64,000 bases of DNA from Eupeodes corollae (GCF_945859685.1 NC_079147.1:189517174-189581173); one strand, 5' to 3'; counted from the stretch's first letter, positions 33,801 to 45,411 are shown. The notes: generated by a model from the letters alone, not told the origin. A program made the numbers and translations.

Positions 33801-34906
33801 AAAAAAGACCACACTAATAACTTCCCATTCCGTCTGTCGATTTACCTTGCTTAAAAGTTTGTAGGGTTGGATAAGGAAAGTTATTAGTTAAATTATTCTT
33901 ACAAATGCTAAAATTACCAACAGTATTTTTCCCATAAAGAAATAGTTTAGTATTCGAAACAAATTTTTACTAATTTAAGTAGCATTTCTTAAATTTTTAA
34001 ACAATATTTTTAATTTTTGAAAAGCTATTTGAGTCGAAAGTAAATTTTTACCAAGTTTTAGTTTTTCTTTTGTTACGATTTTTTTTTTGTAAACAAACTG
34101 TCAATTCGATTTTTCTTAAAATTTTACTGAATGTTAACAACAAATATTTTTTAAGGAATGAAAGTAGTTAAAAGCCAACATCTCAAGGTTTTGAAGAGAT
34201 ATTTGAGTCGAAAATTAATTTTTACCAACTCCTATTAATTTTTTTGTTTAGGCTTTTATTTTTTGTAAAAAAATATGTTCTTAAAATTTTACCGAATGTT
34301 GAAAACAATATTTTTAGAAGTTAAAATAAATTAGAAGCCATGATTTCAAATTTTTGAAAGATATTTGAGTCGAAATTCAATTTTTATTTACTTTGGGTAA
34401 TGTTTTCTTAGTTTTATATTTTTTATAAAAAAAAAAATGTTAATTGGATTTTTCTCAAAATCTTACCAGATGGTGAAAACCTTATTTTTCGTTGCACAGA
34501 AATGTTTTGGAGATAAAACCTTTTTGTATTAGGAAAATTTTAAATTTTCAAGGTGACAATTTTTTTATATTTTTTGATTTATAAAAATTAAACGTTAGTT
34601 GAATTTTTTTCAAAAAAAAAAAATCATTACGTAACAATATGATATGATAAAAAAAACCACCCACGCAATTTTCTTGAGTGCCCTTTCTGCATCTTTCTGT
34701 ATTATTATCTGTTTGACAAAATTTATTTGAAGTCGATAACTCCTCTGGTTCTTGAGCTATGGACGACGAAAAAAACGTCGCGAACGTACGTACACACGCA
34801 CACACAGACATCTTTCTAAAAATCTTTTATTTCGACTCTAGGGACCTTGAAACGTCGAGAAAAAATATCAACATTTGCAATTTGTAACTTCCTATGGGAA
34901 GTTAAT
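33801..34906 (-). mobile_element. DINE/Helentron-like repeat, copy 4
   Basis: This minus-strand copy has both ends: AACTTCCCAT near 33819-33828 and ATGGGAAGTT at 34894-34903. It contains several ~175-bp units (about 34010-34480), the conserved 5' block, and an AC/ACGT-rich microsatellite at about 34778-34810. Confidence 0.75.
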
Positions 34907-35955
34907 AAACAAAGTTATTGACTTCACATTTGTATTATCTCCTACAAAATAGTGTTGATAATATTTTGTTAAGGTTTTTAGAAAAATCTACAGACAACCA
35001 CCCACAGGAACCTATCAGTATGGATCGCATCCCAAAGTCTTTTGTTTTTTATTCAACCAAAAAAACCAATTTTTATAAAATACAATTAGTTCGAAGTCAA
35101 TGTATTTTTTTGTTGATAGGGTATTTGAGCCTAGATTCAATTTTTAGATATTTTTGGATTTAAAAACCTTTTTCTTCGATGCATAAAGTTTTAATGGAGG
35201 TTATACAGTTTTTGTTTGCAAAATATTTAGGATAGTAAATATTTTATTGTTTTTTTTTTGTATTTATAAAGAAATACTTCAAATTTACTTTTATATTACA
35301 ATGCTTAGTATTAAAATTAATTGAAGTAGGTATCCTTATCAGATTGTGATATATTTGAGGTCAACCAAGTTTTTTGGTAAATAAAACACCCAACCTATTT
35401 TTTCGACAGCCCTTTTAGCATAAGCAATAATTGGCTTAAAATCGATAAAATGTTATGAATGTAAATACAAATTTAAGGAAATCTGTCAGCTTGATTAATC
35501 CAAAACAAGTGTATACTAATTTTAAAAATCCAATAGGTAGTTTTTTAAATAAAATCTGCGAAAAAAATCTTAACCTGAAATTGGTGAAAAAACGATTTTC
35601 ACTTCAAATATATCAGAATAAAAAAGACTTCAAACTTATAGAAAATATTTTTTATACAATTTTTGGAACAAAGAAAGATGTTAGCATCAGACTTTTTTCG
35701 TCTTAACTAAAATGTTATTGTTAGTATTTATTAAAGTTGTTGTAAAAACCCAATTAGAGCATTTAATTTTAAAATTAACTTAAAATATTGCAGACAATAT
35801 TTTAAGTTCAATTTTGCATTTAAGTTCAATTTTGCATTGCATGCTTTATGAATGACAGTTCAAAATCATAACAAAACATATTAGAGTTACGTTCTTATGG
35901 TTACAAATTGGAAATAATAAGTGTGGGCCGTAACCCAGCATCTACTTTTTATTTC
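34907..35955 (+). mobile_element. Probable old DINE/Helentron-like copy (plus strand)
   Basis: The 3' terminus is recognisable at 35911-35950 ('AATAAGTGTGGGCCGTAACCC' in part, then a T-rich end). The body contains loosely similar phrases such as 'AAATTGGTGAAAAAACGATT' near 35578. The 5' end is not defined, and an 83-codon open frame at 35455-35706 is an accident of this AT-rich body. Confidence 0.4.
35777..35837. other. 14-bp perfect hairpin plus 18-bp tandem duplication
   Basis: AACTTAAAATATTG (35777-35790) and CAATATTTTAAGTT (35795-35808) are exact inverted repeats with a 4-nt loop. Overlapping the right arm, TTAAGTTCAATTTTGCAT occurs twice in direct tandem (35802-35819 and 35820-35837). 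Confidence 0.7.
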
Positions 35956-36944
35956 TTACAACTTAATCAGTATTGCTCATATAAAAGAAACTTTTTAAAT
36001 AAACTCAAGTATACTGATCAGTGACTCAAGGAACTTTACAGATGTTGGATATCATTTACACGGTAACGAAAGCGGAACAATGAAAACCCCTCAAGGTCAT
36101 ATAAAGATGAGTGATGCTGAATTCCTCTGAACTCATCACCTTTCCATTGAAACTAACGATTATCTGTTATTTAAGTGATTACTTCATTCAGAAAATTAAA
36201 CAAATAATAATCATATAAGTATTTATTTCAATCATGAAGATACAAAAGATACAAAAAGTTATAATGCTTCGGCGCTAATGGTGTTAGAACATATAACATT
36301 AATATCGATTACACCTTTTGTAATTTCAAAAAATGAAAAAAAAAAAAATTATAATACCTATCTTCCATTTCAACATAATTCTCTTGGTTGTTGAAGAGCT
36401 TATAAGGTTTTGATGGTTTAGAACACGGAACTTCCGAAGCAACAATAAAATCATAACAATATTATTTTTGTAAAAGACAATGGAATAATGTTTATTATTT
36501 GTTTAAGATCACTTTGATTCATTTATTGTTCTTCAACCGGATCTTTAACAAATATGGGATTGTCTGAACTTTAATCGGGATTTACCAATTTGGTAATTGG
36601 ATTTTTTTGATGGACAGATCTAGAGCGGATGTTTAAAAAGAATTTTTTTCCGGTTTTGTAAGAAGTTTAAGAAATGTTTAAGACAAAAGAGAAGGATTGA
36701 GATGAGATCGTATTCTTGTTTCTTGACTTTATCTTGATACAAACTGTAAGAAGCTCTAGCCCAAAATTTTGTTTGTTTATTTTTATTTTTTTTAAATCAA
36801 AAATATACCAACATCACTTTTTATTTTCTTAGAAGAGTTTTATATAATTTGCTAACAAGGACTTCATTTACTTAAATACAAAAACACTTAAATAAATTAA
36901 TGTTATAAACTTCGTTTTAAGTGAGAAGCTGTTTTTTTTTCGAA
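35956..36944. other. AT-rich stretch without recognised genes
   Basis: No coding region or repeat is supported. Confidence 0.5.
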
Positions 36945-37217
36945 TTTAACACATATTGTTTTGTCAAAAAAAATTGTTTTTAGATAAAAACTACAAGATA
37001 CAAAAAGGACTTTCAAAGAAATCTTAAGGTGTGTGTATTAATTCAGCAATTTTACAAACAAGTTAAAAATTGCATCAGCGGAAATATCAGACGAACTAAT
37101 GATGCAATCGACTTCAATGAAATTTAATATAATACATTGTGACAAAACGAATTACAATGACCTTATGCACATTTTACTGAGCGATTTTATAACACGAAAA
37201 ATAACATTATATTTCCT
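36945..37217 (+). mobile_element. Possible old DINE-like 5' block
   Basis: The order of weakly similar words (TTTTGTC, 'GATACAAAAAGGACTTTCAAA', 'CATTGTGACAAAACGAATTA' in parts) follows the conserved 5' block of the DINE-like family (compare 2285-2470), but identity is low. A SINE lies immediately downstream. Confidence 0.3.
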
Positions 37218-37229
37218 CCAGGATAATTT

Positions 37230-37549
37230 CAAAAAAAAAAATCAAATGGGGTGGCGCAACAGTCCGTTGTGAACCAGGGCCTAGTGACTTACAACTCTCA
37301 ACCATTCCTGTGTGCGATTACTGTTATCAGGAATGGAAGGGACCTACAATTTAAGGCCGAATCCGAACGGCTAGTTTGAGAAAGCACTTTTTCATGACAA
37401 GAATTACTCTTGAAGGATTTGTCAATTCCTCGCAAGAGGCAGTACCCGCGAAAATTATTTTTTTTAAATTAAGGTGACACAGGCAGGGATTGAACCCAAG
37501 ACCCCTTGCATGACAGTCCAACGCACTAACCATCATACTACGGGTACTA
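37230..37549 (-). mobile_element. tRNA-derived SINE, full-length copy with target duplication
   Basis: Minus strand. The 3' terminus is at 37250-37266, the body matches the other copies, and the B box complement GGGATTGAACC is near 37486-37496. The A-box region is at about 37530-37540 and the head ends in the same 'GGGTACTAC' as the copy at 4600. A 12-bp direct repeat CCAGGATAATTT flanks it at 37218-37229 and 37550-37561. Together with the SINE at 8509 this fixes the family's ends. Confidence 0.9.
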
Positions 37550-38362
37550 CCAGGATAATTTTAGGTGTTGCAAAATGACGTCTTCAATATCTATAAAATT
37601 AAATAAATAATTACATACTTTATTAAGCTTTTTAATTACAATTCAACTTATTAAAAAAAACTAATATCGTTTTAAAGAACACCAATATAAAAAGTAATGA
37701 TAAGTAATGAGTGGGAGTATCAACCAAGCCTCTAGGTATTTTTACTAGCGCAATTAACTTAATTTAATTTTTGTTATTATAAACTTTTCATCTGTCCAAT
37801 TAAAGATTTTGAAAAATCAAAGGTTTTTAGAAAATGTCTGCTAATGAACATGCGTGTTCTCGTATGCTCGTACATTCTTACGTTTGGATAACTTTTTTCG
37901 TCGGCTATATCCCAAGACATCGACTTCAAATGAATTAATAAAATCCAAAATTGCAGAGAGGACAAACAAAAATATTGAGTTTGTAGTTTTTCTGTAGCCA
38001 AAAATTGGTTGATTCCAAATATCTCTCGAACCAATAATTCTATAGTACTAAACGTTGTAATGTGGTACCAAATTCGTATGAATTCCAAGAAAAATTAAGA
38101 AACGCTTTTTTATTAAACAAATAAATAGAAAAAGAAGTATTTTGTGAAAGAAATGATATCACCAAAATAATTGTATGCATCAAAAATCAAAGTAAAACCT
38201 TAAAAATGTGTTACTTAAAATTGCTCAAGTTTGCTTTTGGTTTTAAATATCGGGAGAACAAATAAAGATATTGAAATCAAATTTATTTAATCATATGCAA
38301 AGTAGTTTTGTTAATTTTAAGATGATTTTTTTTATTAAATCCAATGGACAATTTTCTTATAA

Positions 38363-41046
38363 AATAGATACTTTATTTTTCATAGATAAGGCTTTACAAA
38401 ATATGCGTAGTACGCAGCTTGCACAGGGATTTGATATTTGAAATATATCTTACAAATGTTATGAAAGTTAATAAATACATTTAAATTAAGAAAAGCTACA
38501 TTTGAAGGAAAACTAGGATAAACAACCTTCATTCCATATATTTAATAATAATAAAAAAATTAACAGAATAAACTTACAAACTAAAGAAACTGCCAAGTTG
38601 GTATATAGGTGCTTTATAATTAATATAATAATACAATAATAATATTTAAGAAAAAATGGTCAAATAAAAACAAGTTAACTAGTTATTGTAATTGATATAT
38701 ATATATATAAATAAATAAACAAATAAATAAATAAATAAATAAATAAATAAATGAATAAATAAATAAATAAACAATTAAATAAAAGAATAAGTAGGTACAC
38801 AGAGAAATAAATATACAAATAAATAATTATAGTTTCGATTTTACAAACATTTTGTATTAAAATAGTATTTGCATCGCTACATCTTAGATAAAATCTTTGG
38901 TTGAGAGATTCAATTTTTCTTGCAACTAGATGAACTCCAGTTTGATAGTGTAAAAGTTGGGTTGAAAAATTCAAAGGTAAATTTGCCATCATTTTTAATG
39001 TTTTATTCTGAGAAACTTGTAATTTTGTTAAGTGCGTTTTTGCACAAGTTCCCCATACTGGGCATGCATAAACAATAATAGCTTGGAAAATTACTTAACA
39101 GATAATAATTTTATTAAACTTACTCAGCGGTGATTTCCCACATATAAGTGGGTATAGCATTTTAGTTGCAATACTTATTTTGCTAAGGGTATTTTTGTAA
39201 TATGGTCCCGAAAAGTTAATGTCTTGTCTAAATATTCACCAAGATATTTGACAGAATAAACTTACGGGATATTATAGTTATTTATCTTAAGCTGATTAAG
39301 TAGTAAAGCACAGTCTTTTCTTTTCCTGGTGATAAAGATTGCCTGTGTTTTTGTCAGCACTTAGACTTACTTTCCACGTTATGAAATTATCATGAATTCT
39401 ATTTAGAGCGTGTTGCAAGTCATTTTCAATTTCATACCCAGTTTAACTTGAACTGTAAATGGTGGTATCATCAACATTTCTATTTGACAGTTCCATATTT
39501 CTGTAAAATCAGCAACATACGTAATGTATAATAATGGATATAATGTATAATACGGACCCTTGAGCAACCCCCGATGTTATACTTTTAACAGAAGAGTGTA
39601 TTCTATTTAAATTAACATGAAATTGCCTATTTCTAAGGAAGCTTTGTATTAGTTTCATTATATATAAAGGACAACCGAATAATTTAAGACCCGTTGATTC
39701 TTTTGCATTCATTTTGTCCTTAACATGTTTGCAAATTCTGAGAACTTGATGTGTCGTACTATGAGCTTGTCTGAATCCAAACTGTTGGTTTGGCACAACA
39801 TTAGAAGATTTGAGAAAATCAAGAATTTTAATTTTAATAATTTGTTCTAATATTTTTCTAAAACTTCTAAGTAGGCTTATTATTCGATAACTATAAGGTA
39901 TGTTTGGTTGTTTTCCTGCGTCGATGATAGGTATGATTTTAGCAGTTTTTCATTTGTTTTGAAAGTATTTTATCTTTAGACAAGCGTTAACAATAAAACA
40001 TATAAAAGATACACCAATTATTGGTAGCTCCTTAAATTAGGAATTTTTGAGAGTATCTACTCCTGGTGCTTTATTGTTCCGCATAAAATGTATTATTCCT
40101 TTAATATCATGGTTTGTGACAAAAAAAATCTAAGGACATCAACAAGGTATCATTGAGTTCTAAGTGAGGAATACATTTGTTTTTTGATTTACCCTTGCTA
40201 TTTTCCAAAACGGTTTGGAATTCGGCTCAAGAGAGTTAAGTTTATCACTCCATATTTTGTTTCTGAACTTTGAAATTTCAAAAGCTATTTGTCTTGTGTA
40301 TGTGTTCATTTCATTGAAGTCATATACATGTCTATATCTTTGCCACTAGCTTTTTAATCTGTTTCTTTGCTTGATTAAATGTGAAAGAATAGTTAATCTT
40401 GTCGTTTTTGGGAACAGACTCATTAACACTTTCCAATAATGAATTGGTAAAAAAAATCAATTTTTTCATAAATTTGATGGGAACTATTTATACTTTCTAT
40501 ATCACAGGTTTTATTACTAAGGCGTTGATTCATTGTTGTTCTAAATCTATGCCAATTTGCTATTTTAAAATCTAAGTATTGTACATCTTTAATTCTACCA
40601 TTAAGAATAATATCACAGTTTATTGGAATATGATTCAAACTCAGAAGGTTTCTGGCGAGATCGTTATAATCAGATCTAAGGTTGGTGGCGAAGATTTTTT
40701 GGTTGGAAAAAATGTTGGACCATTAGCATAGAGTAAACTTATTATTACCCCACTTATTTGCCCTATTACAACCCCAATTACGATGCCGGCAGTTAAATCA
40801 CCCCCGAGTAAAAACTTCTCATTACCTGTTATAAGCCTTCTTAAATCATTTTTAAAAAAGCAAACCTTTTGTGAATTTGAGGCTCCCCCAGGAAAATAAA
40901 TAGAAATAATTTCAAATTTAGGGTTTTCATTTAACATTAATTCAATACCAATTGCTTCAAAATTATAAGTTTAAGTATTTGGTATTAATTAATATACAAA
41001 ACACTTTTTGACTACAACGGCAACTCCAACTTCTTCATCATAACGA
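38363..41046 (-). mobile_element. Jockey-like LINE, copy 1 (endonuclease to 3' end)
   Basis: The minus strand contains, in order: an APE-type endonuclease tail ('FEIISIYFPGG', 'FLLGGDLTA', 'SPPTLDLII', 41040-40640), a linker, reverse transcriptase 'QQFGFRQAHSTTHQVLRI' (about 39787), 'GVAQGS' (about 39560), 'NVDDTTIYSSS' (the YxDD box position, about 39460), and a C-terminus near 38992-38870 ('MMANLPLNFSTQ'). The first-aspartate box (LEVEKAFDS in copy 2) is deleted between 'ESTGL' and 'KLFGCP'. The 3' UTR holds a TTTA-type microsatellite and ends with AATAAAGTATCT. A possible 8-bp duplication TCTTATAA flanks it (38355-38362, 41047-41054). It is dead and 5'-truncated. Confidence 0.85.
38694..38785. 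repeat. (TA)n and (AAAT)n microsatellite in LINE 3' UTR
   Basis: A short TA run is followed by about 20 AAAT/AAATA units with a few substitutions. The homologous position in LINE copy 2 (about 59935-60000) has a similar but shorter array, so it is an inherited part of the element that has varied in length. Confidence 0.85.
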
Positions 41047-41222
41047 TCTTATAAGGACTATAAACTGATAAAAATTGGTTTTTGACAAAAAGAAAGATAT
41101 TGATTTAAAACTTTTTATCTTAAACAAAATGCTGTTTTTAATGTTTTTACAACTTTTAGAAAGATGGACACACGGGCTCAAATGAGAGTTTATCAGTTTG
41201 CGACTTAATCCAGCCAATGTGT

Positions 41223-41630
41223 TTTAAATATTTGAGGTAGACAATCTACACCATGTCATACAAATGTTTGTCAACATTCTACTTAAAAGATTGAAAAGTA
41301 AAATCAAATTCAATTATAATCTCAAAACATTAATTAATTTTTAGCCCATACAATTTTTTTTACGAAAAGTTAATTGTCCTGAAGTTTAAATATTTTAAAA
41401 TAACAAAAACATTTAAAACAAAAAAATCATGAAAACAACCATTACTCAAGAACCGTTATGATGGGGGATATCACGACATTTGGTTTGGACTTTTACGGAG
41501 CATCCTGAATATTCGAAACAAATACATTCAGTTTGCTGTTTTTTTTTTTGTACAAAAATTTGATTTTTGGAATCAATTTTTAAAGATTTAAGTCAAATGC
41601 TTCTTTCTTTATTATGTATCAGGATTGTAA
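41223..41630. other. AT-rich spacer, nothing recognised
   Basis: No gene is seen. Confidence 0.5.
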
Positions 41631-41639
41631 GTCAATAAA

Positions 41640-42330
41640 TCAAATATTTAGGAAAATTCGTCCATACTTTGCTGCAGTAATTTTTGATCTAACTACCTTA
41701 AGTTTAACTGAGCTAAAATAACTAATCACAAGACCTCCTTTTTTTCGCAAATTATGAAAATAAAAGTTGATGCCATTGCCCGATTCGAAATTAATTTGTT
41801 TATCATCTAAAAAAACACTTGATACCATTCTTTTCGTTTTTCGTCAAGTAGCATGATTTTTTCTAAAGTTTCCCGATGGCTCAGCTGATTGACTAGCGTG
41901 TACGCCGAATTTTTGTTTTATTTCTAGGCCAACATCAAAAGAATCTGATAAACATCCTAAAATTTCTCGTCTCCAAGCTTCTGTTGTTTTTCCTATTTTC
42001 ATTTTTTTTTTCTGGACAAATATTAATTTTTTTAAGAACAAATAAAAGCCATTATAATTCCGGATAATTTTATCAGCTTTTGCACGTCCGGTAAGGTCAT
42101 CGTCATTAAGTAAATCGATGTTATCTTTAAAAACATTGCTGAGGCAGATATGTAGAACTGAATTTCGATAAAAACCCTAAAAATATTGATTTTATCTGCC
42201 CAGTATTTAAAAACGCTAATAAAGAACTAGCAATATTTAAAAAATTAAAACAAATGCTTTTTTTAACATCTTGAGGGATTAAATTAAATGCCAAATAACC
42301 CTCGATATTTGGGAAAATGTTATACATAGT
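41640..42330 (-). pseudogene. Unrecognised decayed coding stretch
   Basis: Three consecutive minus-strand open pieces (42327-42127, 42120-41844, 41828-41640) connect by frameshifts. They have an amino-acid composition more protein-like than other AT-rich frames here. The middle piece reads 'DNIDLLNDDDLTGRAKADKI', then 'TEAWRREILGCLSDSFDVGL' and 'GVHASQSAEPSGNFRKNHAT'. This looks like a charged, soluble protein. I do not recognise the family. Given the setting, a transposon-encoded protein or a processed gene relic is the likeliest origin. Confidence 0.4.
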
Positions 42331-43001
42331 TGAGCAAAGCGTGTCTTAACTAAGTTTGTCTTCTTTGTCAATGGCTTTTGTACTGTTTACCTAAAATTAC
42401 CAAAAAAACAATTGGACCACTTTTCGTTAAGCTAAGATTCTCAAATTCATGAATCGTGACGTCTATAGAACTTTTTATTAAATGAAAGTACAAATTCCTA
42501 ATTTAAAAGACTTGTTTTATTCTTAACCTGATTTTATTTTAAATCATATAGTATGGCTTTGAAAAGAATTAAAACTACAATCGTAGAAATTTTAGAAAAT
42601 CTTTATCATTATCATCTAATTTCGCAAAAGATTGAAATACGTACGTAAATTTAAATACAAAAATGTCAATCAAAAAACCTATTATTGAATTAATTTTTGT
42701 TAAAAAAATGCATAGTATTTTTTGTTTTAAGTTTTTATTTTCTTCTACTTTAAAACAAAATTAACATTTTTTACCAATTTATATTCTAATTTTGTGCTTC
42801 TTAAATAGAGCACTTAAAATACAATTTGTTTATGAGCTTTAAAACAAGATGACGACAATAGTAGTAGAGTAGTATGAATGTTTATGTTTGTATCTAATCT
42901 TCTCCTAATTTGACATTTTCCTTCAAAAATATGCAAACTATGAAATAAAAGTTTCGTTTTATACTTCACAAAAATGCTAATCATATTTTTCTTAAAATAG
43001 A
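42331..43001. other. AT-rich spacer, nothing recognised
   Basis: No gene is seen. Confidence 0.5.
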
Positions 43002-44117
43002 GGGTTATCCATTTTGCGGTTTCAAAAGTAAACGTAAATAAAAGTTTGAACGTTGACATTAAGTCATTTAAATGACCACCACATCATTTAAATGACCAGT
43101 AGGCTAGTTTTGAAAAACATCGATTCTTTTGAGGTAATCTTTGCCTACTTTTTGACACATATTGAGCAGTATCAAAGCCATAATTTGACGAATGTTAGTT
43201 TTTAAGTTCGCAAGAGTTAAAGGTGTATCTCCATAAACAGGTTCTTTCGCGTAGACCCTCAAGTGTCAAATCGCATGATCTTGGTTTCCAGTTGATATTG
43301 CCACGACACGGCAGGAAATTACTAAACCACGAATTGTCTCATGCAAAAAAGCCATATTCGCTCGAGTTGTGTGGCATGTTGCACCGTCTTGTTGAAACCA
43401 CATATTCTCCAAGTCGTATTCTTTAATATCAGGCTTAAAAATCTCGGTTATCATATGACCTGACCATACCACTCGGAATGTACGCTGACAGTATTTCCAT
43501 CGTCGTTTTCGAAGAAGTTACGTCAAATCACACCTTCGGACCAAAGAGCGTACGAAACAGTGACTTTTGTGGATGACAATTTTATTTATTAACATAACAA
43601 CCGAGTGAGAAATTTGCTCCGAATTTTGTTTGAAAAACCGCCTTCAACCGCCTTTTGTTGAAGCACCCATTGGACGTATCTACGAGGTTGTGAATGGTAA
43701 GCTAGCTTCAGTTGTTGTGTGAGTTGGACTTCTTTTGGATGTATGTAGGTTTAGATCCAAATGCAAAATACACATGCACATACGACAGTCCTTATTCCTG
43801 TAAAAGACGGGGAATCGACACATTTGGGTCTTCGCTAACATTTTCGCTTACAACAGCGATATTTTCGGTGGTACAAGTAAAACGATGATCAACAGGCCTT
43901 ACATTATCTGTTACCATTCCAGTCTCTTAGTTGAACGGTTAAAACAATATTCTCCTCTTAAAGCACGATATGTGGCTTTTGTAGTAGGTTTTAATAATTT
44001 TTAAGCGATCCAATTTCGTAGATTTTAAACTGAAAAAACCAAAAATGGTTTAAAAAGTTAGTTTGACACATGTCGAATTCCAGCATTATACTTTTGAAAC
44101 CGCAAAATGTATAACCC
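43002..44117 (-). mobile_element. Mariner-type transposon with both terminal inverted repeats
   Basis: The ends are ~28-bp inverted repeats at 43002-43030 and 44090-44117 (GGGTTAT.CATTTTGCGG outward-in, one mismatch). Between them the minus strand encodes a broken mariner transposase: 'DLNLHTSKR' (about 43755), 'HMITEIFKPDIKEYDLENMW' then 'FQQDGATCHTTRANMAF' (second aspartate; 43420-43340), and 'VYAKEPVYGDTPLTLANLKT' toward the C-terminus, ending with 'GHLNDVV' near 43075. The third-aspartate box (CDLTPLD) is missing or scrambled at about 43265. Frameshifts and stops mean no autonomous activity. An unexplained duplication of CATTTAAATGACCA occurs at 43065-43098. Confidence 0.9.
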
Positions 44118-45379
44118 GTTTTACTTTTTGTATCCATTTTATGTGATCATTGATCACTTTTCGTAGTATAGTAAAAAAAGAACATGAATATTTAGTTTTA
44201 AAAAATAAAGTCAAACAGAACAATATTCAAATATCATGTCAAGTGTCAAGTCAAATATGGACGTCATATGGTGATGTATGATTTCAATAAGTTCTGATAG
44301 GATTTAAACATTTTTTTTTAATGTTAGTGGTTATTTGTAACTTGAATCACTCATGCATATATCATCGAAATAAATTAGTTTGCCAAATGCGTTTGTAAAC
44401 AATATTTATTTTTTTTTGTATACATTTATTTAAATCAAAAAATTGCAAACAGTGTCACGTTGGATTTTAATCATTGCCATGCGTTCATATTTGTAGCCAT
44501 TGTCATCGCCATTCAAATGGAAATAATTAAATTGCAATATTATGGCTCATAGTTAAAGAGACAATTTGACAAGTTGGTAATTTTGCCTCGTTTTACATCA
44601 TCATATTTTGCGGTTTAAATAAAGCTCTATAAATGCTGCAACGAAGTGTATTAAAAAAGTTAATTAAATTTAGATTGTTACATTTTTGTGTTCATTGAAT
44701 TTTGTATGGTTTTTTAATGGACTTGTATGTTTCTATTAATATCATAGACGTTATAGAAGGATATTAAAAATGACTGGAGGAGTATAATTTTAGTTGAATT
44801 TCATGGGAGAGTTATGTAATACTTTCTTAAAGTTGATGTTTCTATTTAAGCTATTAGTTTCTGTAAATATAGACACCTTCTTTTTGTGTTGCTTTGGGAA
44901 TTTTTTGAAGTTTGTAGATAATTTCATTGTAAATGTAGGTAATACCTATTAGGAGTTTATTATGTGTCTTCAATTGTTGTCTTGGCGATGCATAATTTAA
45001 TTGCATTTATGGCAACGAACGTATGTGTTTTGTGTAAGTTGCCGGCCATCATGCATCGTTCTTTGCGGCTTCGATTGAAGAATAGAAGAGAGGCTAGGTA
45101 TAGCTTGTTCAAAATTAAAATTAACCTACTGATTAAGTTACGAGATATTGTGTAATTTAAGATTGACGATAAAGTCAACCTTGACGTGGTCACAGTTTTT
45201 ATATATTTATTTTTCTCTAAGTCTTATAAGTTTGAAACAGGTTTATTTAAAATGCATTATTTTTATAGCTATGTTCTGCATATTTATTGCATTGGGTTTT
45301 TTATTAATTTGGCTTATAACATTTTTATTCTTTATACAAAATTAAGTATTAAATTTTATTTCTTGAATATTTTTTGATG
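44118..45379. other. AT-rich stretch without recognised genes
   Basis: No supported gene or repeat is seen. Several overlapping short open frames at 44960-45377 are hydrophobic and have no family resemblance. Confidence 0.5.
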
Positions 45380-45411
45380 AATTTATTTATTTTTTTTCAT
45401 TGCAGGTAAGA
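45380..45411 (+). promoter_or_regulatory. Candidate recursive splice site (ratchet point)
   Basis: A strong pyrimidine tract (45382-45400, almost all T/C) ends in TTGCAG (45400-45405) and is followed with no gap by GTAAGAA (45406-45412). An acceptor directly abutting a donor is the zero-length-exon motif known from long Drosophila introns, where the intron is removed in steps. It lies outside all the repeats I identified and on the same strand as the donor at 1173. A second CAG/GTAAAA occurs at 45465-45473. It remains a motif match only. Confidence 0.5.

Larger units (their letters stand above)
37760..41222 (+). mobile_element. Old DINE/Helentron-like copy, apparently split by a LINE
   Basis: The 5' block is readable at 37795-38090: 'GATTTTGAAAAATC', a decayed ACGT-rich microsatellite (37840-37890), then TTTTTTCGTCGGCTATATC and 'GACTTCAAATGAATT'. 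Decayed internal sequence follows to about 38362. After the LINE (38363-41046), DINE-like body resumes at about 41060 ('GATAAAAATTGGTTTTTGAC'), with a degraded 3' terminus at 41165-41222 ('GAGTTTATCAGTTTGCGACTT'). The nesting is inferred from these two halves. Confidence 0.45.

Noticed and set aside
38675..38992. 105-codon minus-strand frame ending in a long Ile/Leu/Phe/Tyr run
   Set aside because: The first third is the LINE C-terminus; the rest is translation of its AAAT microsatellite, not a separate membrane protein.
44960..45377. Cluster of overlapping hydrophobic open frames on both strands
   Set aside because: Frames overlap in opposite directions, have low-complexity composition and no recognisable family.
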